Assembly: GCA_039566865.1 (NCBI GenBank)
Contig: CM076960.1
Location: 11,074,501-11,138,500 of the forward strand
DNA length: 64,000 nucleotides
Direction of reading: 5' to 3'
DNA from: Aurelia coerulea
Taxonomy: Eukaryota > Cnidaria > Scyphozoa > Semaeostomeae > Ulmaridae
A program made the position numbers and the translations under genes. Of this stretch, positions 13,950-27,582 are shown piece by piece (position 1 is the first letter of the stretch; each line of letters opens with the position of its first letter). The notes below the pieces were generated by a model. It was not told the DNA's origin. It saw nothing but the letters and a program-made list of their open reading frames with translations, and made no database searches.

Positions 13950-16900
13950 ATGTTTATTTTCTCAAAGAAGACGAAATATAAACACAAAAATTGTGGATTA
14001 ACGTACTTTAGTAGCTGTAATTCATAATATATAAAAAATTGCACTCATCGTTCTTTAAAACTTTAGTTCTGCCAGTAATTTCTTTTATAGCACTAAATTA
14101 GTGCTGCAGCAACCATTCTTGGAAATATTATTATAGACATTAGTTTTTTCTTTTGCTCATTTTAGCTTTACTGCATAAAGAATCATCGATTATTTAAATG
14201 TTTATTTTCTCAAAGAAAACAAAATATAAACACAAAAAGTGTTGAATAATGTACTTTAAGAGCTACAATTTATATTAAATAGAGTATTGCACTCATCGTT
14301 CTTTAAAACTTTAGTTCTGCCAGTAGCTTCTTTTATAGCACTATAGTAGTGCAGCAGCAACCATTCTTGGAAACATTACTAAATACATTAGTTTTTTCTT
14401 TAGTCTCGATTTATCTTTACAGCATAAACAAACATCGATTAATTAAATGTTTATTTTCTCAAAGAAAACAAAATATAAAGACATAAAGTGTGGATTAACG
14501 TACTTTAGTAGCGACAATTTATATTATAAATAGTATTGCACTCATCGTTCTTCAAAACTTTAGCTCTGCCAGTTATTTCTTTTATAGCACTATATTAGTG
14601 ATGCAGCAACCATTCTTGGAAATATTTCTATAGACATTAGTTTTTTCTTTAGTCTCATTTTAGCTTTACTTTATAAACAAACATCGATTTATTAAACGTT
14701 TATTTTCTCAAAGAAAGCAAAATATAAACACAAAAGTGTGGATTAACGTACTTTCAGAGCTATAATTTATATTATAAAGAGATTGCACTGATCGTCCTTT
14801 AAAACTTAAGTTCTGCCAGTTATTTCTTTTATAGCACTACATTAGTGCTGCAGCAACCATTCTCGGAAACATTTCTGTAGACATTAGTTTTTTCTTTAGT
14901 CTCATTTTAGCTTTACTGCGTAAACAAACATCGATTAATTAAATATCTACTTTCTCAAAGAAAACATAATATAAACACATAAAGTGTGGATTAACGTACT
15001 TTAAGAGCTACAATTTTTGATATAAAAAGTATTGAACTCATCGTTCTTTAAAACTTTATTTTTGAAAGTAATCTCTTTTATAGCTTTATATTTATGCTGC
15101 AGCAACCATTCATTCTTGGGAACATTATTATAGACATTAGATTTTTCTTTAGTCTCGTTTTAGCTTTACTACATAAACAAACATCGATAAATTAAATAGT
15201 TATTTTCTCAAGGAAAAGAAAATATAAACACAAAAACTGTGGATTAACGTACTTTAGTAGCTATATTTCATAATATATAGAGTATTGCACTCATCGTTCT
15301 TTAAAACTTTAGTTCTGCCAGTAATTTGCTTTATAGCGCTATAATAGTGCAGCAGCAACCTTTCTTGGAAACATTACGAAAGACATTAGTTTTTTCTTTA
15401 GTCTCATTTTAGCTTTACTGCAAATACAAACATCGATTAACTAAATGTCTACTTTCTCAACGAAAACAAAATATCAACACAAAGAGTGTGGATTAACGTA
15501 CTTTAAGAGCTACAATTTATATTATAAAGAGTTTTGCACTGATCGTCCTTTAAAACTTAAGTTCTGCCAGTAGCTTCTTTTATAGCACAATATTTATGCT
15601 GCAGCAACCATTCTTGGAAACATTACTGTAGACATTAGTTTTTTCTTTAGTCTCATATAAGCTATTCTGCATAAACAAAAATCGATTAATTATATGTTTA
15701 TTTTCTCAAAGAAGACGAAATATAAACACAAAAATTGTGGATTAACGTACTTTAGTAGCTGTAATTCATAATATAAAAAAGATTGCACTCATCGTTCTTT
15801 AAAACTTTAGTTCTGCCAGTAATTTCTTTTATAGCACTAAATTAGTGCTGCAGCAACCATTCTTGGAAATATTATTATAGACATTAGTTTTTTCTTTTGC
15901 TCATTTTAGCTTTACTGCATAAAGAATCATCGATTATTTAAATGTTTATTTTCTCAAAGAAAACAAAATATAAACACAAAAAGTGTTGAATAATGTACTT
16001 TAAGAGCTACAATTTATATTAAATAGAGTATTGCACTCATCGTTCTTTAAAACTTTAGTTCTGCCAGTAATTTGTTTTATAGCTTTTTTAGTAGTGCAGC
16101 AGCAACCATTCTTGGAAACATTACTAAATACATTAGTTTTTTCTTTAGTCTCGATTTATCTTTACAGCATAAACAAACATCGATTAATTAAATGTTTATT
16201 TTCTCAAAGAAAACAAAATATAAAGACATAAAGTGTGGATTAACGTACTTTAGTAGCGACAATTTACATTATAAATAGTATTGCACTCATCGTTCTTCAA
16301 AACTTTAGCTCTGCCAGTTATTTCTTTTATAGCACTATATTAGTGATGCAGCAACCATTCTTGGAAATATTTCTATAGACATTAGTTTTTTCTTTAGTCT
16401 CATTTTAGCTTTACTTTATAAACAAACATCGATTTATTGAACGTTTATTTTCTCAAAGAAAGCAAAATATAAACACAAAAGTGTTGATTAACGTACTTTC
16501 AGAGCTATAATTTATATTATAAAGAGATTGCACTGATCGTCCCTTAAAACTTAAGATCTGCCAGTTATTTCTTTTATAGCACTACATTAGTGCTGCAGCA
16601 ACCATTCTTGGAAACATTATTATAGACATTAGTTTTTTCTTTTGCTCATTTTAGCTTTACTGCATGGAGAAACATCGATTATTTAAATGTTTATTTTCTC
16701 AAAGAAAGCAAAATATAAACAAAAAAAGTGTGGATTAACATACTTTCAGAGCTACAATTTATATTATAAAGAGATTGCACTGATCGTCCTTTAAAACTTA
16801 AGTTCTGCCAGTAGCTTCTTTTATAGCACTATATTAGTGCTGCAGCAACCATTCTTGGAAACATTACTATAGACATTAGTGTTTTCTTTAGTCTCGATTT

Positions 16901-17405
16901 AGCTTTACAGCATAAACAAACATCGATTAATTAAATGTTTATTTTCTCAAAGAAAACAAAATATAAAGACATAAAGTGTGGATTAACGTACTTTAGTAGC
17001 TACAATTTATATTATAAATAGTATTGCACTCATCGTTCTTCAAAACTTTAGCTCTGCCAGTTATTTCTTTTATAGCACTATATTAGTGATGCAGCAACCA
17101 TTCTTGGAAGTATTTCTATAGACATTAGATTTTTTTTTAGTCTCATTTTAGCTTTACATTATAAACAAACATCGATTTATTAAACGTTTATTTTCTCAAA
17201 GAAAGCAAAATATAAACACAAAAAGTGTGGATTAACGTACTTTCAGAGCTATAATTTATATTATAAAGAGATTGCACTGATCGTCTTTTAAAACTTAAGT
17301 TCTGCCATTTATTTCTTTTATAGCACTATATTAGTGCTGCAGCAACCATCTTTGGAAACATTATTACAGACATTAGTTTTTTCTTTTGCTCATTTTAGCT
17401 TTACT
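13950..17405. repeat. Long HOR unit C, partial
   Basis: This follows unit B at a 4,479-bp offset and also lacks the CTTTGTTAACG monomer (junction near 15,681). It departs from B near 17,405, where TTACTTCATAAACAAACATC replaces the TTACTGCATAAAGAAACATC of unit B. Unlike A and B it has the AACGTAC/TAGCGACAATT version near 16,240. Confidence 0.8.
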
Positions 17406-20400
17406 TCATAAACAAACATCGATTTATTAAATGTTTATTTTCTCAAAGAAAACAAAATATAAACACAAAATGTGTGGATTAACGGACTATAGTAGCTACA
17501 GTTTATATTTTAAAAGAGTATTGCACTTATCGTCCTTTAAAACTATGGATCTGCCAGTAACTTCTTTTATAGCACAATATTAGTGCTGCAGCAACCATTC
17601 TCGGAATCATTTCTGTAGACATTAGTTTTTTCTTTAGTCTCATTTTAGCTTTACTGCGTAAACAAACATCGATTAATTAAATGTCTACTTTCTCAAAGAA
17701 AACATAATAAAAACACATAAAGTGTGGATTAACGTACTTTAAGAGCTACAATTTTTGATATAAAAAGTATTGAACTCATCGTTCTTTAAAACTTTATTTT
17801 TGAAAGTAATCTCTTTTATAGCTTTATATTTATGCTGCAGCAACCATTCATTCTTGGGAACATTATTATAGACATTAGATTTTTCTTTAGTCTTGTTTTA
17901 GCATTACTACATAAACAAACATCGATAAATTAAATAGTTATTTTCTCAAAGAAAACAAAATATAAACACAAAAAGTGTGGATTAACGTACTTTAGTAGCT
18001 GTAGTTCATAATATAAAGAAAACTGCTCTCATCGTTCTTTAAAACTCTAGTGCGGCCGGTTTATTTATTTGATAGCACTACATTTGTGATGCCACAACCA
18101 TTCTTGGAATCATTACTATAGACATTAGTGTTTTCTTTAGTCTCATTTTGGCTTTACTGCATAAACTAACATCGATTAATTAAATGTTTATTTTCTCAAA
18201 GAAAACAAAATATAAACACAGAAAGTGTGGATTAACGTACTTTAGTAGCTGTAATTCATAATATAAAGAAAACTGCTCTCATCGTTCTTTAAAACTCTAG
18301 TGCGGCCGGTTATTTATTTTATAGCACTACATTTGTGATGCCACAACCATTCTTGGAATCATTACTATAGACATTAGTTTTTTCTTTCGTCTCATATGAG
18401 CTTTACTGCATCAACAAACATCGATTAATTACATGTTTATTTTCTCAAAGAAAACAAAAGTTCAACACAAAGAGTGTAGATTAACGTACTTTAAGAGCTA
18501 CAATTTATATTATAAAGAGATTGCACTGATCGTCCTTTAAAACTTAAGTTCTGCCAGAAGTTTCTTTTATAGCACTATATTAGTGCTGCAGCAACCATTC
18601 TTGGAAACATAATTATAGACATTAGTTTTTCTTTAGTCTCGTTTTAGCTTTACAGCATAAACAAACATCGATTAATTAAATGTTTATTTTCTCAAAGAAA
18701 ACAAAATATAAACACAAAAAGTGTGGATTAACGTACTTTAGTAGCTGTAATTCATAATATAAGAAAATTGCTCTCATCGTTCTTTAAAACTCTAGTTCTG
18801 CCAGTTAATACTTTTATAGCACTATATCAGTGCTGCAGCAACCATTCTTGGAAACATTATCATAGACATTAGTTTTTTCTTTAGTTCATTTTAGCTTTAC
18901 TGCATAAACAAACATCGATTGATTAAATGTTTATTTTCTCAAAGAAAACAAAATATAAACACAAAAAGTGTGGATTAACGTACTTTAGTAGCTGTAATTC
19001 ATAATATAAAGAAAATTGCTCTCATCGTTCTTTAAAACTCAAGTTCTGCCACTTATTTCTTTTATAGCACTATATTAGTGCTGCAGCAACCATTCTTGGA
19101 AGCATTATTATAGACATTGGTTTTTTTATTTAGTTCATTTTAGCTTTACTGCATAAACAAACATCGATTAATTAAATGTTTATTTTCTCAAAGAAAACAA
19201 AATATAAACACAAAAGGTGTGGGTTAACGTACTTTAGTAGCTATAGTTCAAAAATTAAAGAGAATTGCACTCATCGTTCTTTAAAACTTTAGTTCTGCCA
19301 GTAATTTCTTTTATAGCACTAAATTAGTGCTGCAGCAACCATTCTTGGAATCATTACTATAGACAATAGTGTTTTCGTTAGTCTCATTTTGGCTTTCCTG
19401 CATAAACTAACATCGATTAATTAAATGTTTATTTTCTCAAAGAAAACAAAATATAAACACAAAAAGTGTGGATTAACGTACTTTAGTAGCTACAGTTTAT
19501 ATTATAAAAAGTATTGCACTCATCGTTCTTTAAAACTTTAGTTCTGCAAGTTATTTCTTTTATAGCACTATATTAGTGCTGCAGCAACCATTCTTGGAAA
19601 TATTACTATAGGCATTAGTTTTTTCTTTAGTCTCGTATTAGCCTTACAGCATAAACAAACATCGATTAATTAAATGTTTATTTTTTCAAAGAAAACAAAA
19701 TATAAACACACAACGTGTGGGTTAACGTACTTTAGTAGCTATAATTCATAATATAAAGAGAATTGCACTCATTGTTCTTTAAAACTCTAGTTCTGCCAGT
19801 ATTTTCTTTCATATCACTATATTAGTGCTGCAGCAACCATTCTTGGAAACATTACTAAAGACATTAGTTTTCTCTTTAGTCTCGTTTTAGCTTTACAGCA
19901 TAATCAAACATCGACTAATTAAATGTTTATTTTCTCAAAGAAAACAAAATATAAACACTAAACGTGTGGATTAACGTACTTTAGTAGCTGTAATTTATAA
20001 TATAAAGAAAATTGCACTCATCGTTCTTTAAAACTTTAGTTCTGCCAGTTATTTCTTTTATAGCACTATATTAGTGCTGCAGCAACCATTCTTGGAAATA
20101 TTACTATAGGCATTAGTTTTTTTTTAGTCTCGTTTTAGCTTTACAGCATAAACAAACATCGATTAATTAAATGTTTACTTTCTCAAAGAAAACAAAATAT
20201 AAACACAACGTGTGGGTTAACGTACTTTAGTAGCTATAATTCATAATATAAAGAGAATTGCACTCATTGTTCTTTAAAACTCTAGTTCTGCCAGTACCTT
20301 TTTTCATAGCACTATATTAGTGCTGCAGCAACTATTCTTGGAAACATTATTATAGACATTAGTTTTTTCTTTAGTTCATTTTAGCTTTACTGCATAAACA
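17406..20400. repeat. Divergent-monomer block, proximal copy
   Basis: About 12 monomers here lack the long-HOR order and carry private variants: AACGGACTATAG (near 17,482), GCGGCCGG (18,052 and 18,302), AAAGTTCAACAC (near 18,457), ATCGACTAATT (near 19,911) and CACACAACGTGTGGG (near 19,705). They are more different from one another than monomers in the flanking HORs. The block reappears at 59,085-62,580. It may be an older, less homogenised part of the array. Confidence 0.75.
18052..18309. other. GCGGCCGG monomer subtype, pair 1
   Basis: Two consecutive monomers carry GCGGCCGG (18,052-18,059 and 18,302-18,309) in place of the usual TTCTGCCAGT region, followed by TTATTTATTT and GTGATGCCACAACC. 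This is the most G+C-rich spot of the array. It is one base short of a NotI sequence. The subtype also loses the TGCTGCAGCA palindrome. Confidence 0.8.
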
Positions 20401-21180
20401 AACATCGATTGATTACATGTTTATCGTCTCAAAGAAAAAAAAATATAAACACAAAAAGTGTTGATTAATGTACTTTAAGAGCTACAATTTATATTATATA
20501 GAGTATTGCACTCATTGTTCTTTAAAACCTAAGTTCTGCCAGTTATTTCTTTTATAGCACTATATTAGTGCTGCAGCAACCATTCTTGGAAACATTATTA
20601 TAGACATTAGTTTCTTCTTTAGTTCATTTTAGCTTTACTGCATAAACAAACATCGATTGATTACATGTTTATCTTCTCAAAGAAAACAAAATATAAACAC
20701 AAAAAGTGTTGATTAATGTACTTTAAGAGCTACAATTTATATTATATAGAGTATTGCACTCATCATTCTTTAAAACTTTAGTTCTGCCAGTAATTTCTTT
20801 TATAGCGCTATAATAGTGCAGCAGCAACCATTCTTGGAAACATTATTATAGACATTAGTTTTTTCTTTAGTTCATTTTAGCTTTACTGCATAAACAAACA
20901 TCGATTGATTACATGTTTATCGTCTCAAAGAAAACAAAATATAAACACAAAAAGTGTTGATTAATGTACTTTAAGAGCTACAATTTATATTATATAGAGT
21001 ATTGCACTCATCGTTCTTTAAAACTTAAGTTCTGCCAGTTATTTCTTTTATAGCACTATATTAGTGCTGCAGCAACCATTCTTAGAAACTTTATTATAGA
21101 CATTAGTTTCTTCTTTAGTTCATTTTAGCTTTACTGCATAAACAAACAACGATTGATTACATGTTTATCTTCTCAAAGAA
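20401..21180. repeat. Dimeric HOR with GATTGATTACATG monomers
   Basis: Consecutive monomers start at about 20,403, 20,650, 20,897 and 21,148 and alternate GTTTATCGTCTC and GTTTATCTTCTC, giving a two-monomer period of about 495 bp. The centre of each dimer also alternates GCACTATATTAG with GCGCTATAATAG. The same pattern occurs near 62,580-63,600 with one extra monomer. Confidence 0.7.
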
Positions 21181-22127
21181 AACAAAATATAAACACAAAA
21201 AGTGTTGATTAATGTACTTTAAGAGCTACAATTTATATTATGTAGAGTATTGCACTCATCATTCTTTAAAACTTTAGTTCTGCCAGTAATTTCTTTTATA
21301 GCGCTATAATAGTGCAGCAGCAACCATTCTTGGAAACATTACTAAAGACATTAGTTTTTTCTTTAGTCTCGTTTTAGCTTTACAGCATAAACAAACATCG
21401 ATTAATTAAATGTTTATTTTCTCAAAGAAAACAAAATATAAACACAAAAAGTGTTGATTAATGTACTTTAAGAGATACAATTTATATTATATAGAGTATT
21501 GCACTCATCGTTCTTTAAAACTTTAGTTCTGCCAGTAATTTGTTTTATAGCGCTATAGTAGTGCTGCAGCAACCATTCTTGGAAACATTACTAAAGACAT
21601 TAGTTTTTTCTTTAGTCTCGTTTTAGCTTTACAGCATAAACAAACATCGATTAATTAAATGTTTATTTTCTCAAAGAAAACAAAATATAAACACATAAAG
21701 TGTGGATTAACGTACTTTAGTAGCTACAATTTATATTATAAATAGTATTGCACTCATCGTTCTTTAAAACTTTAGTTCTGCCAGTTATTTCTTTTATAGC
21801 ACTATATTAGTGATGCAGCAACCATTCTTGGAAATATTTCTATAGACATTAGTTTTTTCTTTAGTCTCATTTTAGCTTTACTTTATAAACAAACATCGAT
21901 TTATTAAACGTTTATTTTCTCAAAGAAAGCATAGACACAAAAAGTGTGAGTTAACGTACTTTAGTAGCTGTAATTCATAATATAAAGAGAATTGCACTCA
22001 TCGTTCTTTAAAACTCAAGTTCTGCCAGTTATTTCTTTTATAGCACTACATTAGTGCTGCAGTAACTATTCTTGGAAACATTATTATAGACATTAGTTTT
22101 TTCTTTTGCTCATTTTAGCTTTACTGC
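21181..22127. repeat. Partial 9-mer HOR, 3' part
   Basis: This aligns with 1,284-2,230 at an offset of 19,897 and carries the same AAAGCATAGACAC monomer and TTTTCTTTTGCTC end. The upstream breakpoint lies near 21,170, where AACGATTGATTACATG replaces the ATCGATTAATTAAATGTC of the other copy. Confidence 0.75.
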
Positions 22128-23120
22128 ATGGAGAAACATCGATTATTTAAATGTTTATTTTCTCAAAGAAAGCAAAATATAAACACAAAAAGTGTGGATT
22201 AACGTACTTTCAGAGCTACAATTTATATTATAAAGAGATTGTACTGATCGTCCTTTAAAACTTAAGTTCTGCCAGTAGCTTCTTTTATAGCACTATATTA
22301 GTGCTGCAGCAACCATTCTTGGAAACATTACTATAGACATTAGTGTTTTCTTTAGTCTCGTTTTAGCTTTACAGCATAAACAAACATCGATTAATTAATT
22401 GTTTATTTTCTAAAAGAAAACAATATAAAAACAGAAAAAGTGTGGATTAACGTATTTTAGTAGCTGTAATTCATAATATAAAGACAATTGCACGCATCGT
22501 TCTTTAAAACTCAAGTTCTGCCAGTTATTTCTTTTATAGCACTACATTAGTGCTGCAGTAACCATTCTTGGAAACATTATTATAGACATTAGTTTTTTCT
22601 TTTGCTCATTTTAGCTTTACTGCATGGAGAAACATCGATTATTTAAATGTTTATTTTCTCAAAGAAAACAAAATATAAACGCAAAAAGTGTTGATTAACG
22701 TACTTTAATAGCTACAATTTATATTATAAAGAGTATTGAACTAATCGTCCTTTAAAACTTTACTTCTGCCAGTAATTTCTTTTATAGCGCTATAATAGTG
22801 CAGCAGCAACCCTTCTTGGAAACATTACTAAAGACATTAGTTTTTTCTTTAGTCTCGTTTTAGCTTTACAGCATAAACAAACATCGATTAATTAAATGTT
22901 TATTTTCTCAAAGAAAACAATATAAAAACACAAAAAGTGTGGATTAACGTATTTTAGTAGCTGTAATTCATAATATAAAGACAATTGCACGCATCGTTCT
23001 TTAAAACTCAAGTTCTGCCAGTTATTTCTTTTATAGCACTACATTAGTGCTGCAGTAACTATTCTTGGAAACATTATTATAGACATTAGTTTTTTCTTTT
23101 GCTCATTTTAGCTTTACTGC
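22128..23120. repeat. 2+2-monomer segment of the 13-mer HOR
   Basis: ATGGAGAAAC markers at 22,128, 22,624 and 23,121 bound two 2-monomer subunits of 496 and 497 bp. They match 27,583-28,575 and 2,231-3,140. The second subunit is recognised by AAACGCAAAAAGTG and CAACCCTTCTTGG. Confidence 0.85.
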
Positions 23121-25351
23121 ATGGAGAAACATCGATTATTTAAATGTTTATTTTCTCAAAGAAAGCAAAATATAAACACAAAAAGTGTGGATTAACGTAC
23201 TTTCAGAGCTACAATTTATATTATAAAGAGATTGTACTGATCGTCCTTTAAAACTTAAGTTCTGCCAGTAGCATCTTTTATAGCACTATATTAGTGCTGC
23301 AGCAACCATTCTTGGAAACATTACTATAGACATTAGTGTTTTCTTGAGTCTCGTTTTAGCTTTACAGCATAAACAAACATCGATTAATTAATTGTTTATT
23401 TTCTAAAAGAAAACAATATAAAAACAGAAAAAGTGTGGATAAACGTATTTAGTAGCTGTAATTCATAATATTAAGACAATTGCACTCATCGTTCTTTAAA
23501 ACTTAAGTTCTGCCAGTTATTTCTTTTATAGCACTATATTAGTGCTGCAGCAACAATTCTTGGAAACATTATTATAGACATTAGTGTTTTCTTTAGTCTC
23601 ATTTTGGCTTTACTGCATAAACAAACATCGATTGATTAAATGTTTATTTTCTTAAAGAAATCAAAATATAATCGCTAAAAGTGTGGATTAACGTACTTTA
23701 GTAGCTGTAATTCATAGTATAAAGACAATTGCACACATCGTTCTTTAAAACTTAAGTTCTCCAGTTATTTCTTTTATAGCACTATATTAGTGCTGCAGCA
23801 ACCATTCTTGGAAACATTATTATAGACATTAGTTTTTTCTTTAGTTCATTTTAGCTTTACTGCATAAACAAACATCGATTGATTACATGTTTATCTTCTC
23901 AAAGAAAACAAAATATAAACACAAAAAGTGTTGAATAATGTACTTTAAGAGCTACAATTTATATTAAATAGAGTATTGCACTCATCGTTCTTTAAAACTT
24001 TAGTTCTGCCAGTAGCTTCTTTTATAGCACTATATTAGTGCTGCAGCAACCATTCTTGGAAACATTACTATAGACATTAGTGTTTTCTTTAGTCTCATTT
24101 TGGCTTTATTGCATAAACTAACATCGATTAATTAAATGTTTATTTTCTCAAAGAAAACAAAATATAAACACAAAAAGTGTGGGTTAACGTACTTTAGTGG
24201 CTATAATTCATAATATAAAGAGAATTGCACTCATCGTTCTTTAAAACTTTAGTTCTGCCAGTAATTTCTTTTATAGCACAATATTAGTGCTGCAGCAACC
24301 ATTCTCGGAAACATTTCTGTAGACATTAGTTTTTTCTTTAGTCTCATTTTAGCTTTACTGCGTAAACAAACATCGATTAATTAAATGTCTACTTTCTCAA
24401 AGAAAACAAAATATAAACACAAAAAGTGTTGATTAATGTACTTTAAGAGCTACAATTTATATTATGTAGAGTATTGCACTCATCATTCTTTAAAACTTTA
24501 GTTCTGCCAGTAATTTCTTTTATAGCGCTATAATAGTGCAGCAGCAACCATTCTTGGAAACATTACTAAAGACATTAGTTTTTTCTTTAGTCTCGTTTTA
24601 GCTTTACAGCATAAACAAACATCGATTAATTAAATGTTTATTTTCTCAAAGAAAACAAAATATAAACACAAAAAGTGTTGATTAATGTACTTTAAGAGAT
24701 ACAATTTATGTTATATAGAGTATTGCACTCATAGTTCTTTAAAACTTTAGTTCTGCCAGTAATTTGTTTTATAGCGCTATAGTAGTGCTGCAGCAACCAT
24801 TCTTGGAAACATTACTAAAGACATTAGTTTTTTCTTTAGTCTCGTTTTAGCTTTACAGCATAAACAAACATCGATTAATTAAATGTTTATTTTCTCAAAG
24901 AAAACAAAATATAAACACATAAAGTGTGGATTAACGTACTTTAGTAGCTACAATTTATATTATAAATAGTATTGCACTCATCGTTCTTTAAAACTTTAGT
25001 TCTGCCAGTTATTTCTTTTATAGCACTATATTAGTGATGCAGCAACCATTCTTGGAAATATTTCTATAGACATTAGTTTTTTCTTTAGTCTCATTTTAGC
25101 TTTACTTTATAAACAAACATCGATTTATTAAACGTTTATTTTCTCAAAGAAAGCATAGACACAAAAAGTGTGAGTTAACGTACTTTAGTAGCTGTAATTC
25201 ATAATATAAAGAGAATTGCACTCATCGTTCTTTAAAACTCAAGTTCTGCCAGTTATTTCTTTTATAGCACTACATTAGTGCTGCAGTAACCATTCTTGGA
25301 AACATTATTATAGACATTAGTTTTTTCTTTTGCTCATTTTAGCTTTACTGC
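23121..25351. repeat. 9-monomer HOR, 2,231 bp
   Basis: Bounded by ATGGAGAAAC at 23,121 and 25,352. Directly followed by another 9-mer, so two 9-monomer units are adjacent here without the 2+2 segment between them. A recombinational loss of four monomers, or gain of nine, explains the arrangement. Confidence 0.85.
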
Positions 25352-27582
25352 ATGGAGAAACATCGATTATTTAAATGTTTATTTTCTCAAAGAAAGCAAA
25401 ATATAAACACAAAAAGTGTGGATTAACGTACTTTCAGAGCTACAATTTATATTATAAAGAGATTGTACTGATCGTCCTTTAAAACTTAAGTTCTGCCAGT
25501 AGCATCTTTTATAGCACTATATTAGTGCTGCAGCAACCATTCTTGGAAACATTACTATAGACATTAGTGTTTTCTTGAGTCTCGTTTTAGCTTTACAGCA
25601 TAAACAAACATCGATTAATTAATTGTTTATTTTCTAAAAGAAAACAATATAAAAACAGAAAAAGTGTGGATAAACGTATTTAGTAGCTGTAATTCATAAT
25701 ATTAAGACAATTGCACTCATCGTTCTTTAAAACTTAAGTTCTGCCAGTTATTTCTTTTATAGCACTATATTAGTGCTGCAGCAACAATTCTTGGAAACAT
25801 CATTATAGACATTAGTGTTTTCTTTAGTCTCATTTTGGCTTTACTGCATAAACAAACATCGATTGATTAAATGTTTATTTTCTTAAAGAAATCAAAATAT
25901 AATCGCTAAAAGTGTGGATTAACGTACTTTAGTAGCTGTAATTCATAGTATAAAGACAATTGCACACATCGTTCTTTAAAACTTAAGTTCTCCAGTTATT
26001 TCTTTTATAGCACTATATTAGTGCTGCAGCAACCATTCTTGGAAACATTATTATAGACATTAGTTTTTTCTTTAGTTCATTTTAGCTTTACTGCATAAAC
26101 AAACATCGATTGATTACATGTTTATCTTCTCAAAGAAAACAAAATATAAACACAAAAAGTGTTGAATAATGTACTTTAAGAGCTACAATTTATATTAAAT
26201 AGAGTATTGCACTCATCGTTCTTTAAAACTTTAGTTCTGCCAGTAGCTTCTTTTATAGCACTATATTAGTGCTGCAGCAACCATTCTTGGAAACATTACT
26301 ATAGACATTAGTGTTTTCTTTAGTCTCATTTTGGCTTTATTGCATAAACTAACATCGATTAATTAAATGTTTATTTTCTCAAAGAAAACAAAATATAAAC
26401 ACAAAAAGTGTGGGTTAACGTACTTTAGTGGCTATAATTCATAATATAAAGAGAATTGCACTCATCGTTCTTTAAAACTTTAGTTCTGCCAGTAATTTCT
26501 TTTATAGCACAATATTAGTGCTGCAGCAACCATTCTCGGAAACATTTCTGTAGACATTAGTTTTTTCTTTAGTCTCATTTTAGCTTTACTGCGTAAACAA
26601 ACATCGATTAATTAAATGTCTACTTTCTCAAAGAAAACAAAATATAAACACAAAAAGTGTTGATTAATGTACTTTAAGAGCTACAATTTATATTATGTAG
26701 AGTATTGCACTCATCATTCTTTAAAACTTTAGTTCTGCCAGTAATTTCTTTTATAGCGCTATAATAGTGCAGCAGCAACCATTCTTGGAAACATTACTAA
26801 AGACATTAGTTTTTTCTTTAGTCTCGTTTTAGCTTTACAGCATAAACAAACATCGATTAATTAAATGTTTATTTTCTCAAAGAAAACAAAATATAAACAC
26901 AAAAAGTGTTGATTAATGTACTTTAAGAGATACAATTTATGTTATATAGAGTATTGCACTCATAGTTCTTTAAAACTTTAGTTCTGCCAGTAATTTGTTT
27001 TATAGCGCTATAGTAGTGCTGCAGCAACCATTCTTGGAAACATTACTAAAGACATTAGTTTTTTCTTTAGTCTCGTTTTAGCTTTACAGCATAAACAAAC
27101 ATCGATTAATTAAATGTTTATTTTCTCAAAGAAAACAAAATATAAACACATAAAGTGTGGATTAACGTACTTTAGTAGCTACAATTTATATTATAAATAG
27201 TATTGCACTCATCGTTCTTTAAAACTTTAGTTCTGCCAGTTATTTCTTTTATAGCACTATATTAGTGATGCAGCAACCATTCTTGGAAATATTTCTATAG
27301 ACATTAGTTTTTTCTTTAGTCTCATTTTAGCTTTACTTTATAAACAAACATCGATTTATTAAACGTTTATTTTCTCAAAGAAAGCATAGACACAAAAAGT
27401 GTGAGTTAACGTACTTTAGTAGCTGTAATTCATAATATAAAGAGAATTGCACTCATCGTTCTTTAAAACTCAAGTTCTGCCAGTTATTTCTTTTATAGCA
27501 CTACATTAGTGCTGCAGTAACTATTCTTGGAAACATTATTATAGACATTAGTTTTTTCTTTTGCTCATTTTAGCTTTACTGC
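25352..27582. repeat. 9-monomer HOR, 2,231 bp, second adjacent copy
   Basis: Near-identical to 23,121-25,351. One diagnostic difference is GGAAACATCATTATAG (near 25,794) against GGAAACATTATTATAG in the preceding copy. Position 1-690 of the window shares the CATCATT version, so the first window copy is closer to this one in that part. Confidence 0.85.

Larger units (their letters stand above)
11445..21576. repeat. Segmental duplication, proximal copy
   Basis: This stretch aligns with 52,876-64,000. The offset is 41,430-41,431 up to about 15,680, then 41,679, then 42,178 and finally 42,424 near 21,541. The steps correspond to insertions of one, two and one whole monomers in the distal copy. 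Rare markers shared by both copies include GCGGCCGG monomers, AAAGTTCAACAC and GGAAGCATTATTATAGACATTGG. Confidence 0.8.

Noticed and set aside
16031..16231. Plus-strand open frame of 66 codons, repeated at 57,710-57,910
   Set aside because: It is the same chance frame in the two copies of the segmental duplication, made open by the AGCTTTTTTAGTAG variant of one monomer. The hydrophobic product follows from T-rich sequence and is not evidence of a membrane protein.
18052..18059. NotI site
   Set aside because: The sequence is GCGGCCGG, not GCGGCCGC. The eighth base differs in all six copies.
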